Shown here: positions 40,201 to 48,810 of the stretch, one piece after another
Layout: each line of letters starts with the position of its first letter
Numbering within the stretch: position 1 is the stretch's first letter
Assembly (NCBI RefSeq): GCF_018881905.1
Contig: NZ_JACVPM010000002.1
Coordinates: 248,001 to 312,000 of the forward strand
Source: Polynucleobacter sp. MG-27-Goln-C1
GTDB lineage: Bacteria > Pseudomonadota > Gammaproteobacteria > Burkholderiales > Burkholderiaceae
DNA: 64,000 nt
Direction: 5' to 3'
Translations under genes and position numbers: made by a program
The notes under the pieces: model-generated
Databases searched by the model: none
The model's input: the letters and a program-made list of their open reading frames with translations, nothing else
Told to the model about the DNA's origin: nothing

Positions 40201-40917
40201 ATGAATAAGCGCAATCTCATTCCATGCTTTTTACTGGCCGCTGGTCGAGGGGAGCGCATGCGTCCACTAACAGATGAATTACCTAAGCCACTCCTCACGA
40301 TTAAGAAAAAATCCCTACTTGCCTGGCATTTGGAAGCGCTGAGTGCAGCAGGCATTAAAGATGTTGTCATTAACCATGCCTGGCTTGGCGTCAAGATTGA
40401 GGAGGCTTTGAGTAATGGCAGTCAATTTGGCCTCAAAATCGCCTACTCCCCAGAAACCAGCCCCCTAGAAACAGCAGGTGGAATTCGCAAGGCACTGCCT
40501 TTGCTTAACCCTAGCGATTATTTCCTAGTCATCAATGGGGATGTTTTTAGCCCAAATCTACCGATTGAGCAGCTTTTGGAGATAGCCTCCACTTTGCGAA
40601 GCATGCCAAATCAGCCTTTGGCACATCTGTTGATGGTTCCCAACCCAGTTCAGCACCCTGAGGGAGACTTTTATCTCAAGAACTCCCAAGTAGCTGCTGA
40701 GCCCCTAGATGGCGCTGAAAAACTCACTTTTTCCGGAATTGGCCTGTATCACCGAGATCTCTTCAAAGATGTAGAGTTGGATGTACCCACCAAGTTAGCC
40801 CCACTCCTGAGAAGGGCTATGGCCGACAATAGAGTGTCCGGTGAAAAATATACCGGTCCGTGGCACGATGTAGGTACGCCCCAACGATTACAAGAGCTCA
40901 ATGCAGCGCATGAATAA
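40201..40917 (+). CDS. murU: N-acetylmuramate alpha-1-phosphate uridylyltransferase
   Basis: A 238-aa nucleotidyltransferase making UDP-MurNAc from MurNAc-1-phosphate. The NTP-binding loop is LLAAGRGERMRPLTDELPKPLL, the metal site is INGDVF, and PLETAGGIRKALPLL binds the sugar phosphate. It is paired with amgK. Together with anmK at 53044 it completes an anabolic recycling route that avoids MurA. Its last 8 bases overlap the pepP start. Confidence 0.9.
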   Translation: MNKRNLIPCFLLAAGRGERMRPLTDELPKPLLTIKKKSLLAWHLEALSAAGIKDVVINHAWLGVKIEEALSNGSQFGLKIAYSPETSPLETAGGIRKALPLLNPSDYFLVINGDVFSPNLPIEQLLEIASTLRSMPNQPLAHLLMVPNPVQHPEGDFYLKNSQVAAEPLDGAEKLTFSGIGLYHRDLFKDVELDVPTKLAPLLRRAMADNRVSGEKYTGPWHDVGTPQRLQELNAAHE

Positions 40918-42280
40918 GTCCAATATTTACCAACAACGTCGGATTGAACTAGCAAAACTGATCTGCGCCAAAACTGGTGGGGGCATCGCCATCATTACTA
41001 CGGCACCTGAGACTTCCCGCAATCGAGATAGCGAATTTCCTTATCGTCACGATAGTGATTTTTTCTACCTCACCGGTTTTGAAGAGCCGGGTGCAACACT
41101 GGTACTCAAGATTGCTGGATCAACATCGCAAGCTCAACTAGAGTCCCATCTTTTTTGTAGGCCTAAAGACGCGGAGCGCGAGATTTGGGATGGTATTCGC
41201 TTAGGGCCAGACGCAGCACCTTCAATCTTGGGTGTGGAGTATGCGCACAGCAATCATGAGTTAGATAACAAGCTGGGTGAATTATTAGCGGATCAAGAAG
41301 CTGTCTATATTCGCCTCTCTGAAAGTGCAGAGACAGATCGTCGCTTACGTCATTGGATGAAACAAGTGCGAGCTCAGGCCCGTGCCGGCGTTAACCCACC
41401 CTCAGAGTTTCATGATGTAGAGAGCTTGATTCATGAAATGCGGCTCTTTAAAGATGCGCATGAAATTGACATCATGCGTCGCGCTGCCCAAATTTCTGCG
41501 CGCGCCCATATTCGTGCAATGCAAGCCTGCAAACCCGGTATGCGTGAATATCATCTCGAAGCCGAACTTCTTCATGAGTTCCGCTATAGCGGTGCACAAA
41601 GCGTTGCGTACAACAGCATTGTTGCTGGTGGTGCCAACTCCTGCATTCTGCATTACCGCGCTGGCGATACTGAACTGCGCAGTGGTGAACTCTGCTTAAT
41701 AGACGCAGGATGTGAACTAGATGGCTATGCTTCCGACATTACTCGTACATTCCCAGTCAATGGCAAGTTCACAGGACCTCAACGGGCGCTCTACGAAATC
41801 ACGCTAGCTTCGCAAGAGGCGGCCATTGCAGCAACTAAGCCTGGTAATACATTTATGCAGCCACATGAAGCTGCGCTTAAGGTGCTGACACAAGGATTGC
41901 TTGATGAAAAGCTTCTCAAGCTTGCAGAACTGGGCTCACTAGATAACGCAATTGAGACTGGCGCTTATCGTCGTTTCTATATGCACCGCACCTCACACTG
42001 GTTAGGTATGGATGTACATGATGTTGGCTCCTATCGTGAACCGCTAAGCACATCAACAGACTCTTCAGAGAAGCCTTGGCGCCTTCTGAAGCCCGGCATG
42101 GTTCTCACTATTGAACCAGGCTTATATGTTCGTCCAGCAGATGATGTAGATGAACGCTTTTGGAATATCGGTATTCGTATTGAAGATGATGCCGTTGTCA
42201 ACGACTCTGGTTGTGAATTGATTTCTCGAGGCGTGCCAGTCAAAGCCGATGAAATCGAAGCGCTGATGAAGAATAATTAA
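40910..42280 (+). CDS. pepP: Xaa-Pro aminopeptidase P
   Basis: A 456-aa dinuclear-manganese peptidase removing amino-terminal residues before proline. The pita-bread fold ligands are visible: LIDAGCELDGYASDITRTF (two Asp), HRTSHWLGMDVHDVG (His), MVLTIEPGLY (Glu) and GIRIEDD (Glu). The amino-terminal domain includes YRHDSDFFYLTGFEEPGATLVL. Two ATGs (40901, 40910) are possible; 40910 is nearer the family start. It overlaps murU and is followed by a ubiquinone-type hydroxylase. Confidence 0.93.
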   Translation: MNKSNIYQQRRIELAKLICAKTGGGIAIITTAPETSRNRDSEFPYRHDSDFFYLTGFEEPGATLVLKIAGSTSQAQLESHLFCRPKDAEREIWDGIRLGPDAAPSILGVEYAHSNHELDNKLGELLADQEAVYIRLSESAETDRRLRHWMKQVRAQARAGVNPPSEFHDVESLIHEMRLFKDAHEIDIMRRAAQISARAHIRAMQACKPGMREYHLEAELLHEFRYSGAQSVAYNSIVAGGANSCILHYRAGDTELRSGELCLIDAGCELDGYASDITRTFPVNGKFTGPQRALYEITLASQEAAIAATKPGNTFMQPHEAALKVLTQGLLDEKLLKLAELGSLDNAIETGAYRRFYMHRTSHWLGMDVHDVGSYREPLSTSTDSSEKPWRLLKPGMVLTIEPGLYVRPADDVDERFWNIGIRIEDDAVVNDSGCELISRGVPVKADEIEALMKNN

Positions 42281-42290
42281 ATTGCCAAGC

Positions 42291-43448
42291 ATGTCAGCAA
42301 CACATTTTGATATTGCGATTCAGGGTGGCGGGCCAGTTGGTTTAGCCTGCGCGGCATGGTGCTTGCAAAAGTTTCCAGAAGCTAAGATTGCATTACTCGA
42401 TCGCAATCCTGTAGAGGATGCTGATTTAGCCGCTGCTGATAGCAGAGGAATTGCTTTATCGCACGGTAGCAAACTCTTGCTCGACACTATTAATGCATGG
42501 CCTACTGAGTGTGCGAATATTCATCGAGTCCATGTGTCGCAAGCAGGTCGTTTTGGTCGCGCCCTCATGACTCGCGAAGAATTGAAACAAGATGCACTTG
42601 GTCACATCATTCGTTATCGTGATATTCACCTGACTTTGCGCAAAGCTTTAAGAGCTATTGAAACAAAAAGTCCGAATTTTGTTTGGAAGCATCTTGATGC
42701 GCAAGCAGATACATCAAACATTCAAGCCAAATGTGTAGTGCATGCTGAAGGTGGTTTATTTAAAACTCAGGACTGGGTAGAGTCTGGCCGAGACTATGAG
42801 CAATCTGCTTTGGTTGGTTTGGTTGAGGTTGAGAATGCTGCGCCCTATCAGGCGTGGGAGCGATTTACATCTGAAGGACCTTTGGCAGTGTTGCCAAGTC
42901 ACTATGGCCCCAACATCCTGAATCTGGTTTGGTGTGGAAACCCAAGTTCTTCACAAGCACGACTCGCTTTAAGTGATGTTGAATTTCTGAAAAGCCTGCA
43001 AGCCGAGTTCGGTTCACGAATTGGACAATTCCTCAAAATCCAAGACCGCCGCCTCTATGAGTTGGGACTCAATTACCGCAAAGAAATTACTCAGGGAAAT
43101 GCAGTTTGGATTGGCAATGCTGCACAGACTTTGCATCCCGTTGCAGGACAGGGCCTAAACCTTGGATTGAGGGATGCCTATCTCTTGGCCGAAAAGCTGA
43201 GCGCCTTATTCTCGAAGCCTGAAGATCAAAAAACGCCTCTAGCTATTGAAAATACCTTGCAGGACTACGCCCAAAGTCGCAAGGCTGATCGGTCTGCCAC
43301 TATTGGCTTAACCGACTTCATGGCCAGAATCTTCACTTCAAACCTATTTCCCATTGTGGTCGGTCGTGGATTGGCTTTATCGGCCCTCCAATGGCTCCCG
43401 TCAGTCAAAACAGCCATAGCTCGCCAGATGATGTTTGGCAGGCGCTAA
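42291..43448 (+). CDS. UbiH/UbiF/VisC-type FAD-dependent hydroxylase
   Basis: A 385-aa flavin monooxygenase of the ubiquinone hydroxylase group. The FAD dinucleotide motif is IAIQGGGPVGLACAAW at the start, and the second FAD motif is WIGNAAQTLHPVAGQGLNLGLRDAYLLAEKL. It probably hydroxylates the ubiquinone ring; which position (UbiH, UbiI or UbiF activity) cannot be told from sequence alone. ATG 42291 is chosen over a TTG at 42282. It is 10 bp from pepP, the usual pepP-ubiH order, and precedes dusB. Confidence 0.87.
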   Translation: MSATHFDIAIQGGGPVGLACAAWCLQKFPEAKIALLDRNPVEDADLAAADSRGIALSHGSKLLLDTINAWPTECANIHRVHVSQAGRFGRALMTREELKQDALGHIIRYRDIHLTLRKALRAIETKSPNFVWKHLDAQADTSNIQAKCVVHAEGGLFKTQDWVESGRDYEQSALVGLVEVENAAPYQAWERFTSEGPLAVLPSHYGPNILNLVWCGNPSSSQARLALSDVEFLKSLQAEFGSRIGQFLKIQDRRLYELGLNYRKEITQGNAVWIGNAAQTLHPVAGQGLNLGLRDAYLLAEKLSALFSKPEDQKTPLAIENTLQDYAQSRKADRSATIGLTDFMARIFTSNLFPIVVGRGLALSALQWLPSVKTAIARQMMFGRR

Positions 43449-43502
43449 GGGGCTTAAATAGCCTCCCAAATCCACGCATTAGTCGTTTGATCTAAATCAC
43501 GG

Positions 43503-43527
43503 AATCTGCCTATTTTTTAGGCAGATT
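43503..43527. other. 10-bp perfect hairpin between ubi gene and dusB
   Basis: AATCTGCCTA-TTTTT-TAGGCAGATT lies 55 bp after the ubiquinone hydroxylase stop and 71 bp before dusB. There is no U-tract after it, so it could be a processing site, a weak terminator or an operator for the dusB-fis transcript. Confidence 0.5.
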
Positions 43528-43598
43528 TGGGCTGACTTGTGCTAAAGTGACACCCTTTCCCAAGCGCTTAAAGCCCTCCAGAACCCAGCCCGAAACAG

Positions 43599-44615
43599 AT
43601 GAAGATTGGCCCACACCTCCTCGCAAATAGATTATTTGTTGCCCCGATGGCTGGGGTAACGGATCGTCCATTTCGCCAGCTTTGCAAAAAGCTGGGTGCT
43701 GGTTATGCCGTCTCTGAAATGATTGCCTCGAACGCATTGCTGTGGAAGAGTGAAAAAACCCAGCGTCGCGCCAATCACCAAGGTGAATTTAAGCCAATCG
43801 CAGTGCAAATCGCAGGGGCTGATCCGCAGATGATGGCTGCTGCAGCCAAACTTAATGTCGATCATGGTGCCCAGATCATTGATATCAATATGGGTTGCCC
43901 AGCCAAAAAGGTTTGTAATGTCGCAGCTGGTTCTGCCCTGTTAAGAGACGCACCCTTGGTGCAGCAAATTTTAGAAGCCGTAGTGCAAGCTGTAGGTGTA
44001 GGGCCCGATGCAGTTCCCGTGACCTTAAAGATTCGCACGGGCTGGGATCGCGAACATAAAAATGCGATTGACATTGCCCGCCTAGCTGAGAAATCTGGCA
44101 TCTCTATGTTGACAGTTCATGGCCGCACCAGAGCCGACCTTTATCACGGCGAAGCGGAATATGAAACCATTACCGCAGTAAAGAATAGCGTTGCCATTCC
44201 AGTGGTTGCTAACGGTGATATCACCACTCCAGAAAAAGCAGAATTTGTTTTAAAAGAGACTGGTGCCGATGCGATCATGATTGGTCGCGCCGCTCAAGGA
44301 CGTCCTTGGATCTTTCGTGAGATCAATCACTTTCTGGAAACGGGCGGCAAATTACCAACGCCGCAGATTAATGAGATTCAAGAGATCATGAATGCCCATC
44401 TGATTGATCACTATGAGTTCTATGGCGAATATGTCGGCTTGCGCACAGCGCGTAAGCATATCGGTTGGTATTGCAAGGGCTTGCGTGATTCACATGCCTT
44501 TCGCCAAAGAATGAATACCGCCGATGATTGCAAAACCCAATTACAGATGGTGAATGATTTTTTCAATGAAATGAAATCCCACTCTGATCGTTTGTTATTT
44601 TTAGAAGCAGCCTAA
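43599..44615 (+). CDS. dusB: tRNA-dihydrouridine synthase B
   Basis: A 338-aa FMN-dependent enzyme reducing uridine to dihydrouridine in the tRNA D-loop. Family marks are LFVAPMAGVTDRPFRQLCKKLGAGYAVSEMI, DINMGCPAKKVCNVAAGSALL with the catalytic Cys, and KIRTGWD, VHGRTRADLYHGEAEY, VVANGDITTPEKAEF, MIGRAAQGRPWIF. It forms the classical dusB-fis operon with the next gene, 25 bp downstream. Confidence 0.95.
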   Translation: MKIGPHLLANRLFVAPMAGVTDRPFRQLCKKLGAGYAVSEMIASNALLWKSEKTQRRANHQGEFKPIAVQIAGADPQMMAAAAKLNVDHGAQIIDINMGCPAKKVCNVAAGSALLRDAPLVQQILEAVVQAVGVGPDAVPVTLKIRTGWDREHKNAIDIARLAEKSGISMLTVHGRTRADLYHGEAEYETITAVKNSVAIPVVANGDITTPEKAEFVLKETGADAIMIGRAAQGRPWIFREINHFLETGGKLPTPQINEIQEIMNAHLIDHYEFYGEYVGLRTARKHIGWYCKGLRDSHAFRQRMNTADDCKTQLQMVNDFFNEMKSHSDRLLFLEAA

Positions 44616-44640
44616 ATTTAGTTTTTTACTTAATCGATCC

Positions 44641-44880
44641 ATGACTACCAAGCACCCCATCACTGAATGTATTGAGACCCAACTCCAACGTTATTTGGAT
44701 GATCTCAAAGGAACACCCCCATCTGACCTATACCAAATGGTTCTCGCAGTAGTTGAAAAGCCGATGCTCGAATTAGTCATGCGGCACGCGAAACAGAATC
44801 AATCTTTGGCTGCCCAATACCTTGGCATCAACCGCAACACGCTGCACAAGAAGTTGGTTGAACACCAGCTTCTGAAATAA
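44641..44880 (+). CDS. fis: DNA-binding protein Fis
   Basis: A 79-aa nucleoid-associated protein. The carboxy-terminal helix-turn-helix MRHAKQNQSLAAQYLGINRNTLHKKLVEHQLLK is the canonical Fis/NtrC-type motif; the amino part (RYLDDLKGTPPSDLYQMVLAVVEKPML) is the dimerisation region. It is slightly shorter than the 98-aa enteric protein, normal for betaproteobacteria. It follows dusB in one operon and precedes purH by 48 bp. Confidence 0.95.
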   Translation: MTTKHPITECIETQLQRYLDDLKGTPPSDLYQMVLAVVEKPMLELVMRHAKQNQSLAAQYLGINRNTLHKKLVEHQLLK

Positions 44881-44928
44881 ATCAGGCCTCAATACCCCAT
44901 TCTTTATTAATTAATCCTTCTGAAAAAT

Positions 44929-46509
44929 ATGATCCGCACAGCCCTACTCTCTGTTTCTGATAAAAATGGCATTGTGCCGTTCGCCAAATCCCTTCATGAG
45001 CAAGGCGTCAAGCTGATCTCTACTGGCGGCACCGCAAAATTGTTAGCTGAAAATAATCTACCCGTAGTGGAAGTGTCTTCACTGACTAAGTTTCCAGAGA
45101 TGCTAGATGGTCGTGTAAAGACATTACACCCAATGGTGCATGGTGGTTTGTTAGCTCGTAGGGATTTTCCTGAGCATATGGCTGCCTTGAAAGAACATGG
45201 TATCGACACGATCGACATGCTGGTTATTAACCTCTATCCGTTTAATGAGACCGTTGCTAAGGCGGATTGCTCATTTGAAGATGCGGTTGAGAACATTGAT
45301 ATTGGCGGCCCAGCAATGTTGCGTGCTGCTGCTAAGAACCATCAAGATGTGACCGTACTCATTTCACCTGAAGATTACGCACCCGTACTCGAAGAAATGA
45401 AAGCCAATAAGAACGTAGTTTCTTATAAGACCAATTTGGGTCTGGCTAAAAAAGTATTTGCCCATACCGCCCAATACGACGGTGCGATTGCGAATTATCT
45501 ATCTGCATTAGGTGATGACCTCGATCACAAGAAGCGTTCTGCTTACCCAGAAACGCTGCACCTTGCCTTTGAAAAAGTACAAGAGATGCGTTATGGCGAG
45601 AACCCACACCAATCAGCAGCTTTCTATAAAGATATCTACCCAGTTGATGGCGCGCTTGCCAACTACAAACAATTACAAGGCAAAGAGCTCTCCTACAACA
45701 ACATTGCGGATGCTGACTCTGCCTGGGAATGCGTCAAGAGCTTCACTGGTAATGCTGGCGGTGCTGCAGCATGTGTCATCATCAAGCACGCCAATCCTTG
45801 TGGCGTAGCTGTTGCCGCCAACGCCCTCGAGGCCTACCAAAAGGCATTCAAAACAGATCCAAGCTCAGCCTTTGGCGGAATTATTGCCTTCAACGTGCCA
45901 TGTGATGGCGCCGCAGCCGAAGCGATTTCTAAGCAGTTTGTAGAAGTATTGATTGCGCCTAGCTTTAGCGCCGAAGCCAAAGCGATTTTTGCCGCCAAGC
46001 AAAATGTACGTCTTTTAGAAATTCCTTTGGGCACTGCATTTAATACTTTTGACTTCAAACGTGTTGGTGGTGGCTTACTCGTTCAGTCTCCAGATGCGAA
46101 GAACGTCCTTGAAAACGAAATGCGCGTTGTTAGCAAGCGTCTCCCAACTCCAAGCGAAATGCACGACATGATGTTTGCATGGCGCGTTGCCAAGTTTGTG
46201 AAATCCAATGCGATTGTGTATTGCGCTAACGGCATGACCCTCGGTATTGGCGCTGGCCAAATGAGCCGAGTAGACTCTGCTCGCATGGCAAGCATTAAGG
46301 CCGAGAACGCAGGCTTAAGCCTCAAAGGTTCTGCAGTGGCAAGTGACGCCTTCTTCCCCTTCCGCGATGGCTTGGATGTCGTTGTGAACGGTGGTGCAAG
46401 CTGCGCCATCCAGCCTGGTGGCAGCATGCGTGATGATGAAATCATTGCAGCAGCTGATGAGCACGGCATTGCCATGATCTTTACTGGCACACGCCACTTC
46501 CGCCACTAA
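44929..46509 (+). CDS. purH: Bifunctional AICAR formyltransferase/IMP cyclohydrolase
   Basis: A 526-aa enzyme for the last two steps of purine synthesis. The amino-terminal MGS-like cyclohydrolase domain (about 1-145) shows [32 protein letters not shown] and [19 protein letters not shown]; the transformylase domain has [24 protein letters not shown] and [15 protein letters not shown]. Length is standard. ruvC begins 6 bp after its stop. Confidence 0.97.
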   Translation: MIRTALLSVSDKNGIVPFAKSLHEQGVKLISTGGTAKLLAENNLPVVEVSSLTKFPEMLDGRVKTLHPMVHGGLLARRDFPEHMAALKEHGIDTIDMLVINLYPFNETVAKADCSFEDAVENIDIGGPAMLRAAAKNHQDVTVLISPEDYAPVLEEMKANKNVVSYKTNLGLAKKVFAHTAQYDGAIANYLSALGDDLDHKKRSAYPETLHLAFEKVQEMRYGENPHQSAAFYKDIYPVDGALANYKQLQGKELSYNNIADADSAWECVKSFTGNAGGAAACVIIKHANPCGVAVAANALEAYQKAFKTDPSSAFGGIIAFNVPCDGAAAEAISKQFVEVLIAPSFSAEAKAIFAAKQNVRLLEIPLGTAFNTFDFKRVGGGLLVQSPDAKNVLENEMRVVSKRLPTPSEMHDMMFAWRVAKFVKSNAIVYCANGMTLGIGAGQMSRVDSARMASIKAENAGLSLKGSAVASDAFFPFRDGLDVVVNGGASCAIQPGGSMRDDEIIAAADEHGIAMIFTGTRHFRH

Positions 46510-46515
46510 GCACTT

Positions 46516-47037
46516 ATGCGCTGGATAGGAATCGACCCGGGTCTACGAACTACTGGTTTTGGTGTCATTGATGTTGATGGCCAAAAACTGAGCTACGTGG
46601 CCTCTGGGACGATTGAAAGTGGTGATCCAGACCAAGGTCTTCCTGTGAGATTGGGAATCTTGTACGCGGGCATTAAGGAAGTGCTGGAGACCTACCAACC
46701 AGAGCAAGCAGCTATTGAAGAAGTATTCCTGAACGTGAACCCTCGCTCTACCCTGATGCTAGGTCAGGCGCGAGGTGCGGTGATTGCAGCTCTAGTGTCT
46801 GACAAACTCTCTGTTGCAGAGTTCAGCGCACTCAGGGTGAAGCAGTCCATCGTGGGAACCGGTAGAGCTACTAAGCCTCAAGTTCAAGAAATGGTGAAGC
46901 GCTTGCTGCGCCTTAGCCGAGCCCCTGGAACGGATGCGGCCGATGCTTTGGGAGTAGCGATTTGCGCTGCGCATCACGCCCAGATTCCGAAAGCAATTAC
47001 TGCTGCTCTTACACCCAAAAAGACTAGCAAGAAATAA
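46516..47037 (+). CDS. ruvC: Crossover junction endodeoxyribonuclease RuvC
   Basis: A 173-aa Holliday-junction resolvase. Catalytic acidic residues are in [14 protein letters not shown] (Asp7), [22 protein letters not shown] (Glu), and [16 protein letters not shown] (paired Asp near 140). It begins just after purH and is followed by ruvA and ruvB, so one transcript can make the whole RuvABC resolvasome. Tail KKTSKK is basic. Confidence 0.96.
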   Translation: MRWIGIDPGLRTTGFGVIDVDGQKLSYVASGTIESGDPDQGLPVRLGILYAGIKEVLETYQPEQAAIEEVFLNVNPRSTLMLGQARGAVIAALVSDKLSVAEFSALRVKQSIVGTGRATKPQVQEMVKRLLRLSRAPGTDAADALGVAICAAHHAQIPKAITAALTPKKTSKK

Positions 47038-47063
47038 CAATATAAACAGGTTAAGATCTTTAC

Positions 47064-47648
47064 ATGATTGGTCGCATACAAGGCATTCTCGTTTCGGTTC
47101 ACCCTCCTCGCCTCTTGGTAGATTGCCAAGGCGTTGGCTATGAGATCGATGTGCCAATGAGCACCCTGTATCAACTCCCAGAGACCAATCAAAAAATTAC
47201 ACTTCTCACGCACTTCCAAGTTCGTGAAGATGCCCAGCAACTTTTTGGTTTTGCCACTGAAATTGAGCGTGAGGCATTTAGACAGCTCATCAAGATTAGT
47301 GGTGTTGGTTCACGCACTGCCCTTGCCGTACTTTCTGGCATGAGCGTCAATGAATTAGCTCAAGCCATTGCCATGCAAGAAGCAGGACGTCTGACTCAAG
47401 TCCCCGGCATTGGTAAAAAGACTGCTGAACGCCTTTGCCTAGAACTCAAAGGTAAGTTAGCTCCAGATTTAGGAATTGTTGGTGGTAAACCCCAGGCGAT
47501 TGAAGCGAGTAGTGAAGTTTTGCAAGCCCTTCTTGCACTGGGTTATTCAGAAAAAGAAGCGCATCTTGCCCTCAAACAAATACCGCCTGATACCACTGTG
47601 TCCGATGGTATCCGCATGGGCCTCAAATACCTCTCGAAGTCCTCTTAA
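47064..47648 (+). CDS. ruvA: Holliday junction branch migration subunit RuvA
   Basis: A 194-aa junction-binding tetramer subunit. Domain I is [31 protein letters not shown], domain II holds the helix-hairpin-helix motifs ([19 protein letters not shown] and [19 protein letters not shown]), and the flexible domain III (about 145-194) contacts RuvB. It lies 26 bp after ruvC and 31 bp before ruvB. Confidence 0.96.
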   Translation: MIGRIQGILVSVHPPRLLVDCQGVGYEIDVPMSTLYQLPETNQKITLLTHFQVREDAQQLFGFATEIEREAFRQLIKISGVGSRTALAVLSGMSVNELAQAIAMQEAGRLTQVPGIGKKTAERLCLELKGKLAPDLGIVGGKPQAIEASSEVLQALLALGYSEKEAHLALKQIPPDTTVSDGIRMGLKYLSKSS

Positions 47649-47679
47649 CTAGTCACCCAAACACCACTACACTTGCAGC

Positions 47680-48747
47680 ATGGCAATCCACACAGAAGAC
47701 CTCAGCTCAATTCCCGAAGACTTGCCGGAAGGTAATGACCGCATCGTTAGCGGTGCAGCCGGCAACTCGGAAGCCGTCTTCGAAAGAGCCTTGCGCCCAA
47801 AACAGCTTGATGAGTATGTTGGCCAAACTAAAGCACGTGCCCAACTAGAAATCTTTATTACTGCAACTCGAGCTCGTCAAGAAGCTCTAGACCACGTTCT
47901 CTTGTTTGGTCCTCCGGGACTTGGTAAAACTACCCTAGCCCATATCATTGCCAGAGAGCTTGGTGTGAACTTGCGCCAAACTAGCGGCCCCGTTCTAGAG
48001 AGACCTGGTGACCTCGCAGCTTTACTGACCAATTTAGAAGCAAACGATGTGCTCTTTATTGATGAGATTCATCGCCTCTCTCCTGTGGTCGAAGAAATTC
48101 TGTATCCCGCACTTGAGGACTACAGCCTCGACATCATGATTGGTGAAGGTCCTGCGGCACGCAGCGTCAAAATAGATCTCAAGCCCTTCACGCTCATTGG
48201 TGCAACAACACGTGCTGGCATGCTCACTAATCCACTGCGCGATCGCTTTGGAATTGTGGCAAGACTCGAGTTCTACACCACTGAAGAGCTCACCAAAATT
48301 ATTACACGCTCTGCCAGCCTACTCAAAGCTGATATTGACCCAGAGGGATCCATTGAGATTGCGAAGCGTGCTAGGGGCACCCCACGTATCGCTAATCGCC
48401 TATTACGTCGCGTACGTGACTATGCCGAAGTCAAAGGTACGGGCACCATTACTAAAGACATGGCTGATGCCGCATTAAAGATGCTCGATGTTGATCCAAG
48501 CGGATTTGATGTGATGGATCGTAAATTACTAGAAGCCATCTTGCATAAGTTTGACGGTGGCCCTGTTGGTATTGATAACTTAGCAGCTGCTATTGGCGAA
48601 GAGCGTGACACCATTGAGGATGTCTTGGAGCCCTACCTGATTCAACAGGGCTATCTACAAAGAACCTCACGTGGCAGAGTGGCAACTCGTCAGGCTTATG
48701 AGCACTTTGGCCTCACGCCACCGAGCAACTCAAACAACCTAGACTAA
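47680..48747 (+). CDS. ruvB: Holliday junction branch migration ATPase RuvB
   Basis: A 355-aa AAA+ motor of branch migration. Walker A is [12 protein letters not shown], Walker B is LFIDEIHRL, sensor 1 is GATTRAGML, the Arg finger is in LRDRFG, and a winged-helix domain ends the protein ([44 protein letters not shown]). It is last in the purH-ruvCAB cluster, followed by a terminator. Confidence 0.97.
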   Translation: MAIHTEDLSSIPEDLPEGNDRIVSGAAGNSEAVFERALRPKQLDEYVGQTKARAQLEIFITATRARQEALDHVLLFGPPGLGKTTLAHIIARELGVNLRQTSGPVLERPGDLAALLTNLEANDVLFIDEIHRLSPVVEEILYPALEDYSLDIMIGEGPAARSVKIDLKPFTLIGATTRAGMLTNPLRDRFGIVARLEFYTTEELTKIITRSASLLKADIDPEGSIEIAKRARGTPRIANRLLRRVRDYAEVKGTGTITKDMADAALKMLDVDPSGFDVMDRKLLEAILHKFDGGPVGIDNLAAAIGEERDTIEDVLEPYLIQQGYLQRTSRGRVATRQAYEHFGLTPPSNSNNLD

Positions 48748-48764
48748 ATCTTAAAGCTCCAATG

Positions 48765-48791
48765 AAAAGACCCGCAATAGCGGGTCTTTTT
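48765..48791. terminator. Bidirectional terminator after ruvB
   Basis: AAAAGACCCGC-aata-GCGGGTCTTTT, an 11-bp perfect stem with T-runs on both strands, between convergent ruvB and the autotransporter-like gene. Confidence 0.9.
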
Positions 48792-48810
48792 CCATCAATC
48801 CAAATGCTTT

